In this document: in pieces, positions 25,345 to 34,463 of the stretch | Numbering within the stretch: position 1 is the stretch's first letter | Layout: each line of letters starts with the position of its first letter | The notes under the pieces: model-generated | Told to the model about the DNA's origin: nothing | The model's database searches: none | Seen by the model: the letters and a program-made list of their open reading frames with translations, nothing else | Made by a program: the position numbers and the translations under genes | Assembly (NCBI GenBank): GCA_036732005.1 | Contig: DAINDF010000001.1 | Span: 620,001-684,000, forward strand | Source of the DNA: UBA1926 sp036732005 | GTDB taxonomy: Bacteria > Planctomycetota > Phycisphaerae > Phycisphaerales > UBA1924 | Length of the DNA: 64,000 bases | Reading direction: 5' to 3'

Positions 25345-25372
25345 ACATTACCCGGTTCGGCGTTCCCGTCAA
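25345..25372 (-). promoter_or_regulatory. Promoter for the attenuated aspartokinase-like transcript
   Basis: TTGACG (25367-25372), 16 bases, TAATGT (25345-25350) on the minus strand. Expected start near 25338. It is among the best -35/-10 pairs in the window and is divergent from hrpA. Confidence 0.7.
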
Positions 25373-25505
25373 GCAGGTTTCAACCGACTTCGTGACTTCT
25401 TTATTTCTCTCGGACCTTGGGAACAGGTCTTTCGAAATCTCCGCCGCGCGCGCCCCGTCCGGTGGCCGCGGGGCCGAGATTCCGCCTTTGATCCCACCGC
25501 TCCCC

Positions 25506-28500
25506 GTGCGCCAACGACCCGACCATCCCGACCTCACAGGCTGCCTTCCCGCCGACGCCGCCCGGCTCGCGGCTCGGCTCGACGGGCTCGAGCGCTCGCG
25601 CCGGGCCGCCCCGGAGCAGCGTGCCCGGATCCTCGCCCAGATCGCCTCGGAGGCCCAGGCCTCGCGCGACCGACGCGCCGCCCGCCTCGCCGCGCGCCCG
25701 CGCATTTCCTACCCCGAAGACCTCCCGGTCTCCGCCATGCGGGCGGAGATCGCCGAGGTCATCCGCGAGCACCAGGTCGTTGTCCTGTGCGGCGAGACCG
25801 GGTCCGGCAAGACCACGCAGCTCCCCAAGATCTGCCTCGACGCGGCCCTCGGGCTGGGCCGGGGCGTCGACGGCATGATCGGGCACACCCAGCCCCGTCG
25901 GATCGCCGCGCGGACGGTCGCCGCGCGCATCGCCGAGGAACTCGGCGTCCCGCTGGGCGACATCGTGGGCTCGAAGGTCCGCTTCGGGGACCAGACCAGC
26001 GAACGCACCATGGTCAAACTCATGACCGACGGCATCCTGCTCGCCGAGACGCAGTCGGACCGCTACTTCCACCGCTACGACACGCTGATCATCGACGAGG
26101 CCCACGAGCGGAGCCTCAACATCGATTTCCTGCTGGGCTACCTGCACCAGATCCTCCCGAGGCGACGCGACCTCAAGGTCATCATCACCAGCGCAACCAT
26201 CGACCCGCAACGCTTCGCCGACCACTTCGCCACCACCCGGGGGCCCGCGCCCATCATCGAGGTCCCGGGGCGGATGTACCCCGTCGAGACGCACTACCGC
26301 CCCCTGCTGAACCGCGACGGGCTCGCGCCGGGCTCGTTCATGCGCGACGCGGAGGATCTCACCGGGGCCGTGCTCGATGTCATGCGGGAGATCGACTCCC
26401 AGCCCCGGGGCGATGCGCTCGTCTTCATGCCGGGCGAGCGTGAGATCCGCGAGACCGCGAACGCGCTGCGCCGGCAGTATCCGCAGGACGAGATCCTCCC
26501 GCTCTACGCGCGTCTCTCGGTCGAGGAGCAACGCCGCGCGTTCAGGCCCCACACGGGCCGGCGGATCGTCATCGCCACCAATGTCGCCGAGACCTCGCTG
26601 ACCGTGCCCGGCATCCGTTGTGTCATCGACCCGGGCACCGCACGCCTCAGCCGCTACAGCGCCCGCACCAAGGTCCAGGGGCTCGACATCGAGCCGATCA
26701 GCCGGGCCTCGGCCGACCAGCGCCGGGGGCGGTGCGGGCGCGTCGGCCCGGGCGTCTGCTACCGGCTCTACGGCGAGGACGACTACGCCGGGCGGGACGA
26801 GTTCACCCAGCCCGAGATCCTGCGGACCAACCTCGCCAGCGTGGTCCTGCAGATGGCGGCCCTCCGCCTGGGAAGGCCCGATCAGTTCCCCTTCGTCGAG
26901 CCCCCCGACGCACGCCTCATCCGCGACGGGTACGAGACCCTCCGCGAACTCGGGGCGATCGACGAGCAGAACACGCTCACCGACATCGGGCGCGACCTCG
27001 CCCGCCTGCCCATCGACCCGCGGATCGGGCGGATGGTCCTCGCGGGCAAGGAAGAGGGCTGCGTGCACGATGTGCTGATCCTCGCCGCGGGGCTGAGCGT
27101 GCAGGACCCGCGCGACCGCCCGATCGAGCAGCAGGCCGACGCCGACGCCGCACACGAGCGTTTCCGGCACGAGCACTCCGACTTCCTGACGCTGCTGAAC
27201 ATCTGGCATTTCTACCACGACTCGATCCGCCCGCTCAGCCGGAGCAAGCGGACCAAGGCGTGCCGACAGAACTTCCTGAGCGAGCGGAGGCTCGTCGAAT
27301 GGGGCGAGGTGCTGGGCCAGCTGCGCACGCTCGCCCGAGAGCTCGGGCTCGACCAGGCCGTCAGCGGGCAGAACGAGGACGCGGTGCACCGGGCCCTGCT
27401 CACGGGCCTGCTCACGAACATCGGCAAGCTCGACGAGAAGCACGAGTACCAGGGCACCCGAGGTCAGCGGTTCTACCTGCACCCCTCCTCCGTGCTCTTC
27501 GGCGCAAAGCCCCAGTGGATCATGGCCGGCGAACTCGTGCGCACGACCCGCCTCTATGCACGCACCATCGCCAAAATCGACCCCGACTGGGCCGAACGCC
27601 TCGGCGCCCACCTCATCAAGCGGACCTACGCCGAGCCCCATTGGGACGCCAAGTCCGCGCGCGTCATGGCGTTCGAGAAGGTCTCTCTCGCCGGGCTCGA
27701 GATCGTCGCCAGGCGGCGCACCCACTACGGCCCGGTCGACCCGCCCAAGGCCCGCGAGCTGTTCATCCACCACGCCCTCGTCGAGGGCGAGATGGACTCG
27801 AACGCGCCCTGCCTGCGTCACAACCGCGAGCTCGAGGCGAGCATCGCCACGCTCGAGGACAAGGCCCGGCGACGGGACCTGCTCGCCGAGGCCGGGGCAC
27901 GCTTCGCCTTCTACGACCAACGCCTGCCGCCCGATGTCTTCAGCGGGCAGTCGTTCGAACGCTGGCGCCGAAAGGCCGAACGCGAGAACCGTCGACTGCT
28001 GTTCATGTCGATCGGCGATGTGCTCATCGGCGACTCGAACGCCGTCCGCCCCGAGTCCTTCCCCGACCGCCTCCCCGCCGCGGGCGGCGAGCTCGACCTG
28101 CGCTACCGCTACGACCCCGCCTCCGCCGACGACGGCGTGACCCTCGACATCCCCGTCGAGCAGCTCGGGCAGATCGACCCCGACCGCGCCGACCGCCTCG
28201 TGCCTGGCCTGCTCCCGGAGAAGATCGAGGCCCTCATCCGCACGCTCCCCAAGTCGCTGCGGCGTTACTTCGACATCGCCCCGCTCGCCCGCGAGCTCGC
28301 CGACACGCTCGCCGCATCGCGGGGCTCGTTCATCCAGAGCCTCGCCCACCAGTTGAGCGCCCGGGCCGGCGTGGCCATCCGCCCCGACCAGTTCCGCCCC
28401 GAGGACCTCCCCCCCCACCTCTCGATGCGCTTCCGCGTGCTCAACGCCAAGGGCGAAGAACTCAAGTCGGGCCGGGACCTCGCCGCCCTCCGCCGCGAGT

Positions 28501-29417
28501 TCGCGGGCGAGATCCGCGCCGGCTTCCACCGCCTCGCGAAGGGAGACTGGAACCGTGACGGGCTGAACGACTGGGATTTCGACGAGTTGCCCGTGTCCGT
28601 CGAGATCGCCTCCGAACCCGCCCCCGTGTTGGGCTTCCCCGGCATCGTGGATCAGGGCGGCCCCGTCGGCCTGCGCGTCTTCGACACCCCCGAGGCCGCG
28701 GCCGACGCCACCCGGCTCGGCCTCGCCCGCCTCTACACCCGCCGACTCAAGAACGACCTTCGATTCGACGCCCGCGAGGCGCCCAACTTCCAGACCATCG
28801 CGCTCCGCTACGCCCCTTACGGCGACGCGAAGCAACTCCGCGACCAGCTCATGCTCCTGATCGCCGACCGCCTCTTCCTGGGCGACCGCACGCACCCGCG
28901 CACCTTCGCCGGGTTCACCGCGCGCGTCGACGCCGCCTGGAACGCGCTCTCCCCCACCGCCGACGAGTGCCTCACCCTCGCCGAGCAGATCTACACGCGC
29001 GCCTCCACCGCCGCCGCCCGCCTCGAGGACAGACACCCCGCGCCCTGGGGCCTGGCGGTGCGCGACATGAAGGCCCAGTTGCAGTCTCTTGTCACCCCGT
29101 TCACGCTCACGCGGACCCCCTTCCGCTGGCTCCGGGGCGTCCCCCGGTTCCTGCGCGCGATCGAGGTCCGCCTCGACCGGCTCCGCACGGGCGTCGAGCG
29201 CGACACCGCCGCGATGGCCGAGGTCCACGCCTGGCAGCGCCGCCTCGCGGAGCGCGCGATCAAGCACCAGCACGAGGGCATCGTCGACCCCGCCCTCGTC
29301 GAGTTCCGCTGGCTGCACGAAGAGTTCCGCGTCTCCCTCTTCGCCCAGGAACTCAAGACCTCCGTCCCCGTCAGCCCCAAGCGCCTCGAACAGGCCTGGG
29401 ACAAGGTCAGGCCCTGA
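25506..29417 (+). CDS. hrpA: ATP-dependent RNA helicase HrpA
   Basis: A DEAH-box helicase acting on RNA and stalled ribosomes. The 1303-residue length matches the ~1300 of the family. Motifs in order: GETGSGKTT (~95), QPRRIAARTVA, DEAHERSLNIDFLLGYL (~197), SAT (~230), then TNVAETSLT and DQRRGRCGRVGPG (~405). The helicase-associated and long C-terminal HrpA domains follow (LFIHHALVEGE, ERHPAPW-like end). GTG at 25506 gives family length; the open frame further upstream overlaps the divergent promoter and is not conserved-looking. No Shine-Dalgarno sequence is seen. Confidence 0.93.
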   Translation: MRQRPDHPDLTGCLPADAARLAARLDGLERSRRAAPEQRARILAQIASEAQASRDRRAARLAARPRISYPEDLPVSAMRAEIAEVIREHQVVVLCGETGSGKTTQLPKICLDAALGLGRGVDGMIGHTQPRRIAARTVAARIAEELGVPLGDIVGSKVRFGDQTSERTMVKLMTDGILLAETQSDRYFHRYDTLIIDEAHERSLNIDFLLGYLHQILPRRRDLKVIITSATIDPQRFADHFATTRGPAPIIEVPGRMYPVETHYRPLLNRDGLAPGSFMRDAEDLTGAVLDVMREIDSQPRGDALVFMPGEREIRETANALRRQYPQDEILPLYARLSVEEQRRAFRPHTGRRIVIATNVAETSLTVPGIRCVIDPGTARLSRYSARTKVQGLDIEPISRASADQRRGRCGRVGPGVCYRLYGEDDYAGRDEFTQPEILRTNLASVVLQMAALRLGRPDQFPFVEPPDARLIRDGYETLRELGAIDEQNTLTDIGRDLARLPIDPRIGRMVLAGKEEGCVHDVLILAAGLSVQDPRDRPIEQQADADAAHERFRHEHSDFLTLLNIWHFYHDSIRPLSRSKRTKACRQNFLSERRLVEWGEVLGQLRTLARELGLDQAVSGQNEDAVHRALLTGLLTNIGKLDEKHEYQGTRGQRFYLHPSSVLFGAKPQWIMAGELVRTTRLYARTIAKIDPDWAERLGAHLIKRTYAEPHWDAKSARVMAFEKVSLAGLEIVARRRTHYGPVDPPKARELFIHHALVEGEMDSNAPCLRHNRELEASIATLEDKARRRDLLAEAGARFAFYDQRLPPDVFSGQSFERWRRKAERENRRLLFMSIGDVLIGDSNAVRPESFPDRLPAAGGELDLRYRYDPASADDGVTLDIPVEQLGQIDPDRADRLVPGLLPEKIEALIRTLPKSLRRYFDIAPLARELADTLAASRGSFIQSLAHQLSARAGVAIRPDQFRPEDLPPHLSMRFRVLNAKGEELKSGRDLAALRREFAGEIRAGFHRLAKGDWNRDGLNDWDFDELPVSVEIASEPAPVLGFPGIVDQGGPVGLRVFDTPEAAADATRLGLARLYTRRLKNDLRFDAREAPNFQTIALRYAPYGDAKQLRDQLMLLIADRLFLGDRTHPRTFAGFTARVDAAWNALSPTADECLTLAEQIYTRASTAAARLEDRHPAPWGLAVRDMKAQLQSLVTPFTLTRTPFRWLRGVPRFLRAIEVRLDRLRTGVERDTAAMAEVHAWQRRLAERAIKHQHEGIVDPALVEFRWLHEEFRVSLFAQELKTSVPVSPKRLEQAWDKVRP

Positions 29418-29444
29418 GCCCGGCAACGCCGGCCCAACCCGCCA

Positions 29445-30698
29445 TCACACCCCCCCCGACACCTCCACCCACCCGAACCACGCGAACAGCACCACCGACG
29501 CGACCAGCGCCGCCGCCGTCCACCACCGGTTCCGGTGCGCGCCCACCCACGACGCACGCCCGTTCATATACAGAAGCAGCCCCGCCACCAGCGGGATAAA
29601 GGTCGCCCCGAACACCGCGTACGCCTTCTGCGCCGTCGCAAACTTCACGAACAGCATCGGGATCGGCCCCACCGCCAACGCAACCAGATAGCCCCGGTAC
29701 GCGAGCGAACGCGTAGACACCTCGCGCGGCGGCTCGTCCCCCCCCGCACGCCGGTTCAGCAGGAAATCGGCGAACAGGTACGGCTCCGCCTGCCACTCCG
29801 CCAGCAGGCGCGACGCGATCGCCGCCCACGCCCCCAGCAGGATCGCCCACTTGCCCACCGGCCCGTGCGGCGCCCCCAGGCTCTCCGCCAGCGAGATCAA
29901 AAGCGAACTCCCCGAGCCCCCCGCCGCCACGGGCGTGCGGCTGGCGATCACCAGCATGCACACGCCGAACAGCGCCGTCACCGCGTACCCCACGCCCAGG
30001 TCCACGCGGCACGCCGCCAGGTCCGCCGCCCCGCGCCGCCCGTGCTCGCGGATCCAGTACCCGTAGCACAGGATCGTCACCGTCCCGCCGACTCCCCCCA
30101 GCAGCGCCACCGTCCACGCGAGCCCGCCTTCCGCCCGAGGCACGCGCGGCACCGCCAGCCCCCGGGCGAACTCGCCCAGATCGGGCCGCGAGAGCACGAC
30201 CGTGAGCAGCACGCCCGCGACCATCACCCCGATCGTCGCCGCCATCACGCGCTCGAACAACTTGAACCCGCCCGCCAGCACGAGCGCCACCCCCACCGCC
30301 GAATGCGCGACCCCGTACACCACGCGCCCCACACCGGGGTCCGCCGGGTCGAGCGGCGCGATCGCGTTCATCGCCGAGCCGCACGCGCCCATCAGCGCCC
30401 CGCCCGTGAAGAAACTCCAGGGCAACAGGTAGAGCAGGAACAGGACCTGGAACGGCCTCCCAAGCCGCCGCGTCGCCCCCTCGAGCAGCGTCGTCCCCGT
30501 CGCGAGCTGCCAGCGCGTCAGCCCCTCGGTCATCACGAACTTCAGCCCCGCGCCGAGCACCACCGCCCACGCGAGCACCGCCCCGAACCGCGTCCCCGCG
30601 ATCCCGGCCGTCGCCAGGTCCCCCGCCCCGACGCCAGTCGCCGCGAGCAGGATCCCGGGCCCGAGTCTCGTGAGAAATGTCGCACGCCTAGCCGCCAT
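29445..30698 (-). CDS. Nramp-like transporter with altered metal motifs
   Basis: A 417-residue membrane protein with about 11 helices and the overall Nramp/divalent-metal-transporter pattern (GPGILLAATGVGAGDLATA in helix 1; TEGLTRWQLATG; LLGGVGGTVTILCYGYWIREHG in helix 6). The classical metal-binding DPGN of helix 1 reads GAGD and the MPH of helix 6 reads CYGYW. The substrate may therefore differ from Mn2+/Fe2+. Convergent with hrpA. Confidence 0.75.
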   Translation of the reverse strand: MAARRATFLTRLGPGILLAATGVGAGDLATAGIAGTRFGAVLAWAVVLGAGLKFVMTEGLTRWQLATGTTLLEGATRRLGRPFQVLFLLYLLPWSFFTGGALMGACGSAMNAIAPLDPADPGVGRVVYGVAHSAVGVALVLAGGFKLFERVMAATIGVMVAGVLLTVVLSRPDLGEFARGLAVPRVPRAEGGLAWTVALLGGVGGTVTILCYGYWIREHGRRGAADLAACRVDLGVGYAVTALFGVCMLVIASRTPVAAGGSGSSLLISLAESLGAPHGPVGKWAILLGAWAAIASRLLAEWQAEPYLFADFLLNRRAGGDEPPREVSTRSLAYRGYLVALAVGPIPMLFVKFATAQKAYAVFGATFIPLVAGLLLYMNGRASWVGAHRNRWWTAAALVASVVLFAWFGWVEVSGGV

Positions 30699-30705
30699 GC
30701 GGACG

Positions 30706-30711
30706 AGGATA
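30706..30711 (-). promoter_or_regulatory. Start-proximal -10 hexamer TATCCT
   Basis: TATCCT ends 7 bases before the ATG at 30698. No Shine-Dalgarno sequence. Confidence 0.6.
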
Positions 30712-30753
30712 CCGCATCACGACGCCAGCGCCCCAGCCGGCGCCGCCCCCGCC

Positions 30754-31134
30754 TCAATACCGCGGCACGCCCGCGTCCACCGCGACCGACCACTGGTCGA
30801 TGCCCCCCGCCAGCGAACGCGCCCCGCGCAGCCCCTTCGCCTGCAGGATCGACGCACCCGTCAACGAACGCACCCCGTGGTGGCAATACACCACCACCGC
30901 GGTCTCCGCCCCGTGCGCCTCGAACAACTCCTCGGCCCGCTCCTCGATCTCCCCGAGCGGGACCAGCACCGCCCCGTCCAGCCGGCAGATCCGCCACTCG
31001 TCGGGCTCGCGCACATCCACCAGCACGGGCCGACAACCCGACCCGAGCAGGTCGCGCACCTCGAACGGCGTCACCTCCAGCCCCGCGCGCACCCGCTTCC
31101 CGGGCGGCAGGCCACGGTCGTCGAAATCGAGCAC
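30754..31134 (-). CDS. Rhodanese-domain protein
   Basis: A 126-residue single rhodanese domain. The fold shows VLVDVREPDEWRICRLDGAVLVPLGE, and the active-site loop VVYCHHGVRS carries the catalytic Cys. It probably transfers sulfane sulfur. GTG at 31134 has GGAGG about 13 bases upstream, and the upstream lipoprotein gene ends 8 bases before it, so the pair is co-transcribed. Confidence 0.8.
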   Translation of the reverse strand: MLDFDDRGLPPGKRVRAGLEVTPFEVRDLLGSGCRPVLVDVREPDEWRICRLDGAVLVPLGEIEERAEELFEAHGAETAVVVYCHHGVRSLTGASILQAKGLRGARSLAGGIDQWSVAVDAGVPRY

Positions 31135-31142
31135 GCCGCCGT

Positions 31143-31679
31143 TCAACCCTCCGCCCCCTCGGCCCGATCGGCGTCGCCCGCCGGCGCCTCGGGAGAGGGC
31201 CCCGCCAGCCACGCACCCGAGTGCCAGCGCTTGTACATCGACGGGCTCTGCCGCTTCGTCCACACCGGCTCGAGGATCATCCGCACCGGCATCGCCGCCA
31301 GGTCCAACACCGCCCGCGCCGGCTCGATGAACCCCGCCGCGATCGCCTCGCCCGGGTCCCCCGCCGTGTCGAGCACAGACGCGGCCGTGGGGTAGAGCCC
31401 GTGCTGCCTCGCCGGGCTCTCGTCGAACGACGCGTGGGAACGCCACAGCGGCGGGTGCACCGTCCCGTCCACGGGAACGCGGTACTCGACCGGCTCCCAG
31501 TCCGCGCGGTCGAGCCGCGTCGTCGGGCCGTCGCCCGCGGCGGGCGCCGACGCCGCGAACACCGCGGGCATCGCCTCCGCCCCGACCGTCAGCCGCGCGT
31601 TGCGATCCGTCGTGCACCCGCCCGCCCCCAGGGCGAGCAGCCCCGCCCCGAGCCCCATGATCAACAGTCTTGTGCTCAT
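31143..31679 (-). CDS. Lipoprotein of unknown function
   Basis: A 178-residue protein with a signal peptide and lipobox (LALGAGGC, Cys ~22). The mature part has no family I recognise; it contains ADWEPVEYRVPVDGTVHPPLW and PARAVLDLAAMPVRMILEPVW, the latter a possible amphipathic membrane-binding helix. It would be processed by LspA and Lnt, both encoded in this window. A TACGCT hexamer 6 bases before the ATG suggests its own promoter inside the operon. Confidence 0.65.
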   Translation of the reverse strand: MSTRLLIMGLGAGLLALGAGGCTTDRNARLTVGAEAMPAVFAASAPAAGDGPTTRLDRADWEPVEYRVPVDGTVHPPLWRSHASFDESPARQHGLYPTAASVLDTAGDPGEAIAAGFIEPARAVLDLAAMPVRMILEPVWTKRQSPSMYKRWHSGAWLAGPSPEAPAGDADRAEGAEG

Positions 31680-31685
31680 GCCCTG

Positions 31686-31691
31686 AGCGTA
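31686..31691 (-). promoter_or_regulatory. Start-proximal -10 hexamer TACGCT
   Basis: TACGCT ends 6 bases before the ATG at 31679, just before the stop of the isomerase gene. It suggests an internal leaderless promoter. Confidence 0.5.
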
Positions 31692-31696
31692 CCCGA

Positions 31697-32743
31697 TCAC
31701 GCCCCGGCGAGCCCGATCACCAGCGCCCGCAGCCCCTCGCCGCCGGACAGCGCACAGCCCCCCGCCACGCACGCCGGCACCAGCACCGTCACGCCCCCGG
31801 CCACCTCGACCGGCTCGCCCGCCCCCTCGAGCACGCCCCGCCCCGCCGTCACCATGACCGCCGCCGCCCGGCCCGGCTCGAACCGGGCCGCGCCGTGAAC
31901 CGCGTCGATCGTGTAGAACGCCGTCGACGCCGCCCGTCCGCCGCGCCGCGCATCGACCGCCGCCGCCGCGCCGGGGCGCTCGAAGTCGATGCAGGCGAGC
32001 GCCTGATCGAGGTGCAACTCCCGCGCCGGGCGGTCGTACTCGCTCACCCAGTCGTACACGCGGAAGGTCGTGTCGCTCGGCGTCTGCACCTCCGCGACCA
32101 GCACACCCGCCCCCAGCGCGTGCACCGTCCCGCTCGGAAGCGTGTGGCACATCCCCGGGATCGCGGGCTCGGCCAGCAGGTCCGCCGCCACCGTTCCGTC
32201 CAACGCGTGCGCACGGAACGACTCGCCCGAAACCCCGGCCCGGAGCCCCTTGAAGATCAACGGCTCGACCTCGCCCCCGCCCGGCATCGCGCCCGGCTCG
32301 GCCTCGACGATGTACCACGACTCGGTCTTGAGGTGCGCCCCCGGGTGCGAGGCGGCGTACGCCGGGCTCGGGTGCGCCTGCACGCTCAGGTGCTCGCCCG
32401 CGTCGAGGTACTTGAGCAGCAGCGGGAAGACCGCACGCCCCGCGCCCGTCTGTTCGCCCACCTCGTGCGCACGCTCCAGCCCCTGCGCGCCCAGCAACTC
32501 CTCGCCCCACCGCTCGATCGCCTCGCCGATTGTCGTCCCCGCGAGCGCACCGTTGGCGACCACCGAGAACGCCGATCCGCCCCCACCGCCCGAGGCGCTC
32601 GTCGAGACAAGGTCGGCGAGTTCCCACGACTCGCCGACCCGCGCCTCAGGGCCAAGCCGCTTGCCGTACCGCGCCAGGCGACGCCCCCCCCAGACCTTCT
32701 CCTACAGGATCGGCTCGAACACCAGCGCATACGGCCCGCTCAT
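31697..32743 (-). pseudogene. manA: Class I mannose-6-phosphate isomerase interrupted by an amber codon
   Basis: The reading frame from ATG at 32743 encodes MSGPYALVFEPIL, then TAG (32702-32704) where the family has a residue, then continues in frame as EKVWGGRRLARYGKRLG and ESWELADL. The rest is a good type I isomerase: VQAHPS and KTESWYI (zinc ligands Gln, His, Glu), and PSGTVHALGAG with the last His. The enzyme interconverts mannose 6-phosphate and fructose 6-phosphate. The ATG overlaps the upstream stop (ATGA), so this start is well supported. A single C-to-T change (CAG to TAG) would explain it. Internal GTG at 32563 could restart a shortened protein that keeps the zinc ligands. A sequencing error is possible. 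Confidence 0.75.
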
Positions 32744-33942
32744 CCCGCGTCTCCTGTCTCCACGCGCTCCACCGAACCGGGGGCGTCCGCCTCCACTCCG
32801 CCCGCTCGGCGGATCGCCCGCTCGACATCGGCCGGATCCGCCGGCCCGTCCACCCGCAGGAACGACCCCCGCGTCCGACGACCCGAGAACAGGTGGGCGC
32901 ACACCAGCCCGACCCCCTCCGCGTGATCCGTCGACCACGACGCCCCCCCGTTGACCAGGGCCGACCCGAGCCCATCAAGTGCCTCGGCGGCCTCATCCGC
33001 CGTGAACTCCCCGAGCCAACGGGTCACGCCCCGGTCGTGCAGCGCCAGCCGCGCCACCCCGCGCCGACCCGAGGGCAGCACCCCGAGCACGGCAAAGCGG
33101 TCCATCGTCGTCGCCCACGCCCCGGCGCGCCCCCCCGCCGCCCGCAACAGCCCGATCTCCTCGTTCAGCGCCGCCGCCCGCTCAAAGTCCAGCGCCGCGG
33201 CCGCCTCCCGCATCGACGCCTCGACGCCCGCGAGCATCCCGTCACGCCTCGAGCGCGCGAACGCGACCGCCTCCCTCGCCCTCGATCGGTACGACTCCAT
33301 CGGCTCGCTCCCGTCGCACGGCGCGGGGCATTTGCCCATGTCCTTGTACGCGCACGCCACCGCGTCGGGCCGCTTGGCGAGCAGCGACGGCTCGCGGCAC
33401 AAGGAGAACCGCTCCTCGGCGAGCCGCGCGAACGCCTCCGCCGCCCGACGCGTCCCGAACGGGCCGATCACCGCTGCGGAGTCCGCCGACGCGCTCACCT
33501 CGTCGAGCCTCCCGACGCGGCAGGCGGGGACGCTCGACTCGGGGTCAAGGTGCACCGCGAACACCCGCCGCCGTGCGCACGCCGCACGCCAGGCCTCCGG
33601 CAGCACCGCCCGCGCGATCACCCACTGGGCCCAGTCGGCCTCGAAGCCCGACCCCGCCTCGCACGCCAGCACGCGATCGACCACCGGCGCCAGACCGGCC
33701 CGATGCCCCTCGCCGCGCAGCCGGGCGGGCACGAACGACCGCAGATCCCCGCACGCCGCGGCGAGCACCGCCCTTCCGCCCGACAGGAACAGCACCGCCC
33801 CGGGCCGGGCCCGAAGCGCCGCGGCGCACGCGTCAGCGCGGACCGATTCTGGGATCCCGTCCAGCACGATGTCGATCGGCATGGGCCAGGCGCGTCGCGC
33901 CCGGTCGACCAGCAGGCTTTCGGGCCCGCCCGGCACGCTCAC
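32740..33942 (-). CDS. UvrC-like protein with a degenerate nuclease domain
   Basis: A 400-residue relative of UvrC. The N-terminal region resembles the GIY-YIG domain (PGAVLFLSGGRAVL, GDLRSFV) but the catalytic Tyr and Arg positions are not kept. The middle has the UvrC cysteine region (FSLCREP, VACAY, GKCPAPC; four Cys as in the iron-sulfur site) and a UVR-type helix (AAAALDFERAAALNEEIGLL, broken here into known motif pieces). The RNase H-like C-terminal nuclease of full UvrC (about 600 residues) is absent. GTG at 33942 overlaps the upstream stop (GTGA); ATG at 33882 is the alternative. Confidence 0.65.
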   Translation of the reverse strand: MSVPGGPESLLVDRARRAWPMPIDIVLDGIPESVRADACAAALRARPGAVLFLSGGRAVLAAACGDLRSFVPARLRGEGHRAGLAPVVDRVLACEAGSGFEADWAQWVIARAVLPEAWRAACARRRVFAVHLDPESSVPACRVGRLDEVSASADSAAVIGPFGTRRAAEAFARLAEERFSLCREPSLLAKRPDAVACAYKDMGKCPAPCDGSEPMESYRSRAREAVAFARSRRDGMLAGVEASMREAAAALDFERAAALNEEIGLLRAAGGRAGAWATTMDRFAVLGVLPSGRRGVARLALHDRGVTRWLGEFTADEAAEALDGLGSALVNGGASWSTDHAEGVGLVCAHLFSGRRTRGSFLRVDGPADPADVERAIRRAGGVEADAPGSVERVETGDAG

Positions 33943-34463
33943 TCCGCCTGGCTTGGGTCCAGCGCCATCCCGCTGATCCTCGCCCCGAAGGCGACCTGAC
34001 CCGCGACGATGCCCTGGATGTCCGACACAAACCGTCGCCGGCTGAGTTTGACCGACTTGCACAGCAACAGCAGATCGTCCCCCGGGACCACGGAGCGGCG
34101 GAAGGCGGCGTCCTCGATCCGCAGGAAGGCCGCGACCCGGGGCTCGGGCTGCTGCACATTCCACAGGTAGCACGCCAACTGGGCCCCCGCCTCGATCTGC
34201 AGCACCCCGGGCATGAGCGGCTTGCCCGGGAAGTGCCCCCGGACCCAGAACGCGTCGTGCCCGACCCGGTGCCGCCCCAGGGCGCAGGACTTGTCCGCCT
34301 CGATCCAGATCACCTCGTCCAGCAGCGCGAACTCGTGACGGTGCGGGTTGACCCGCGCGATCTCGGCCTTGCCCGCCAGGCACGCCGACAGATCCACCCC
34401 GGCGAGCTCGAACAGCGCGCTGTGGGCGTCGCCCTCGGTCCGGGTGGAGCCGATCGTGGTCAC
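33939..34463 (-). CDS. FabZ-like (3R)-hydroxyacyl-ACP dehydratase family protein
   Basis: A 174-residue hotdog-fold protein. The FabZ active site is complete: RGHFPGKPLMPGVLQIEAGAQ carries the catalytic His and Glu, followed by a typical VVPGDDLLL strand. It could dehydrate hydroxyacyl-ACP in fatty-acid synthesis or act on a related thioester. A ~30-residue N-terminal extension precedes the domain. The GTG at 34463 overlaps the stop of the histone-like gene (GTGA), and its own stop overlaps the UvrC-like GTG. Confidence 0.8.
   Translation of the reverse strand: MTTIGSTRTEGDAHSALFELAGVDLSACLAGKAEIARVNPHRHEFALLDEVIWIEADKSCALGRHRVGHDAFWVRGHFPGKPLMPGVLQIEAGAQLACYLWNVQQPEPRVAAFLRIEDAAFRRSVVPGDDLLLLCKSVKLSRRRFVSDIQGIVAGQVAFGARISGMALDPSQAE

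Noticed and set aside
25401..29426. A 1341-codon open frame antisense to hrpA
   Set aside because: It is a by-product of high GC. The translation is low-complexity with no domain, while the plus strand gives a full-length HrpA with all helicase motifs.
31697..32743. Frameshift as the cause of the broken isomerase gene
   Set aside because: The codons on both sides of the TAG are in the same frame and both read as family sequence, so a point change explains it better.
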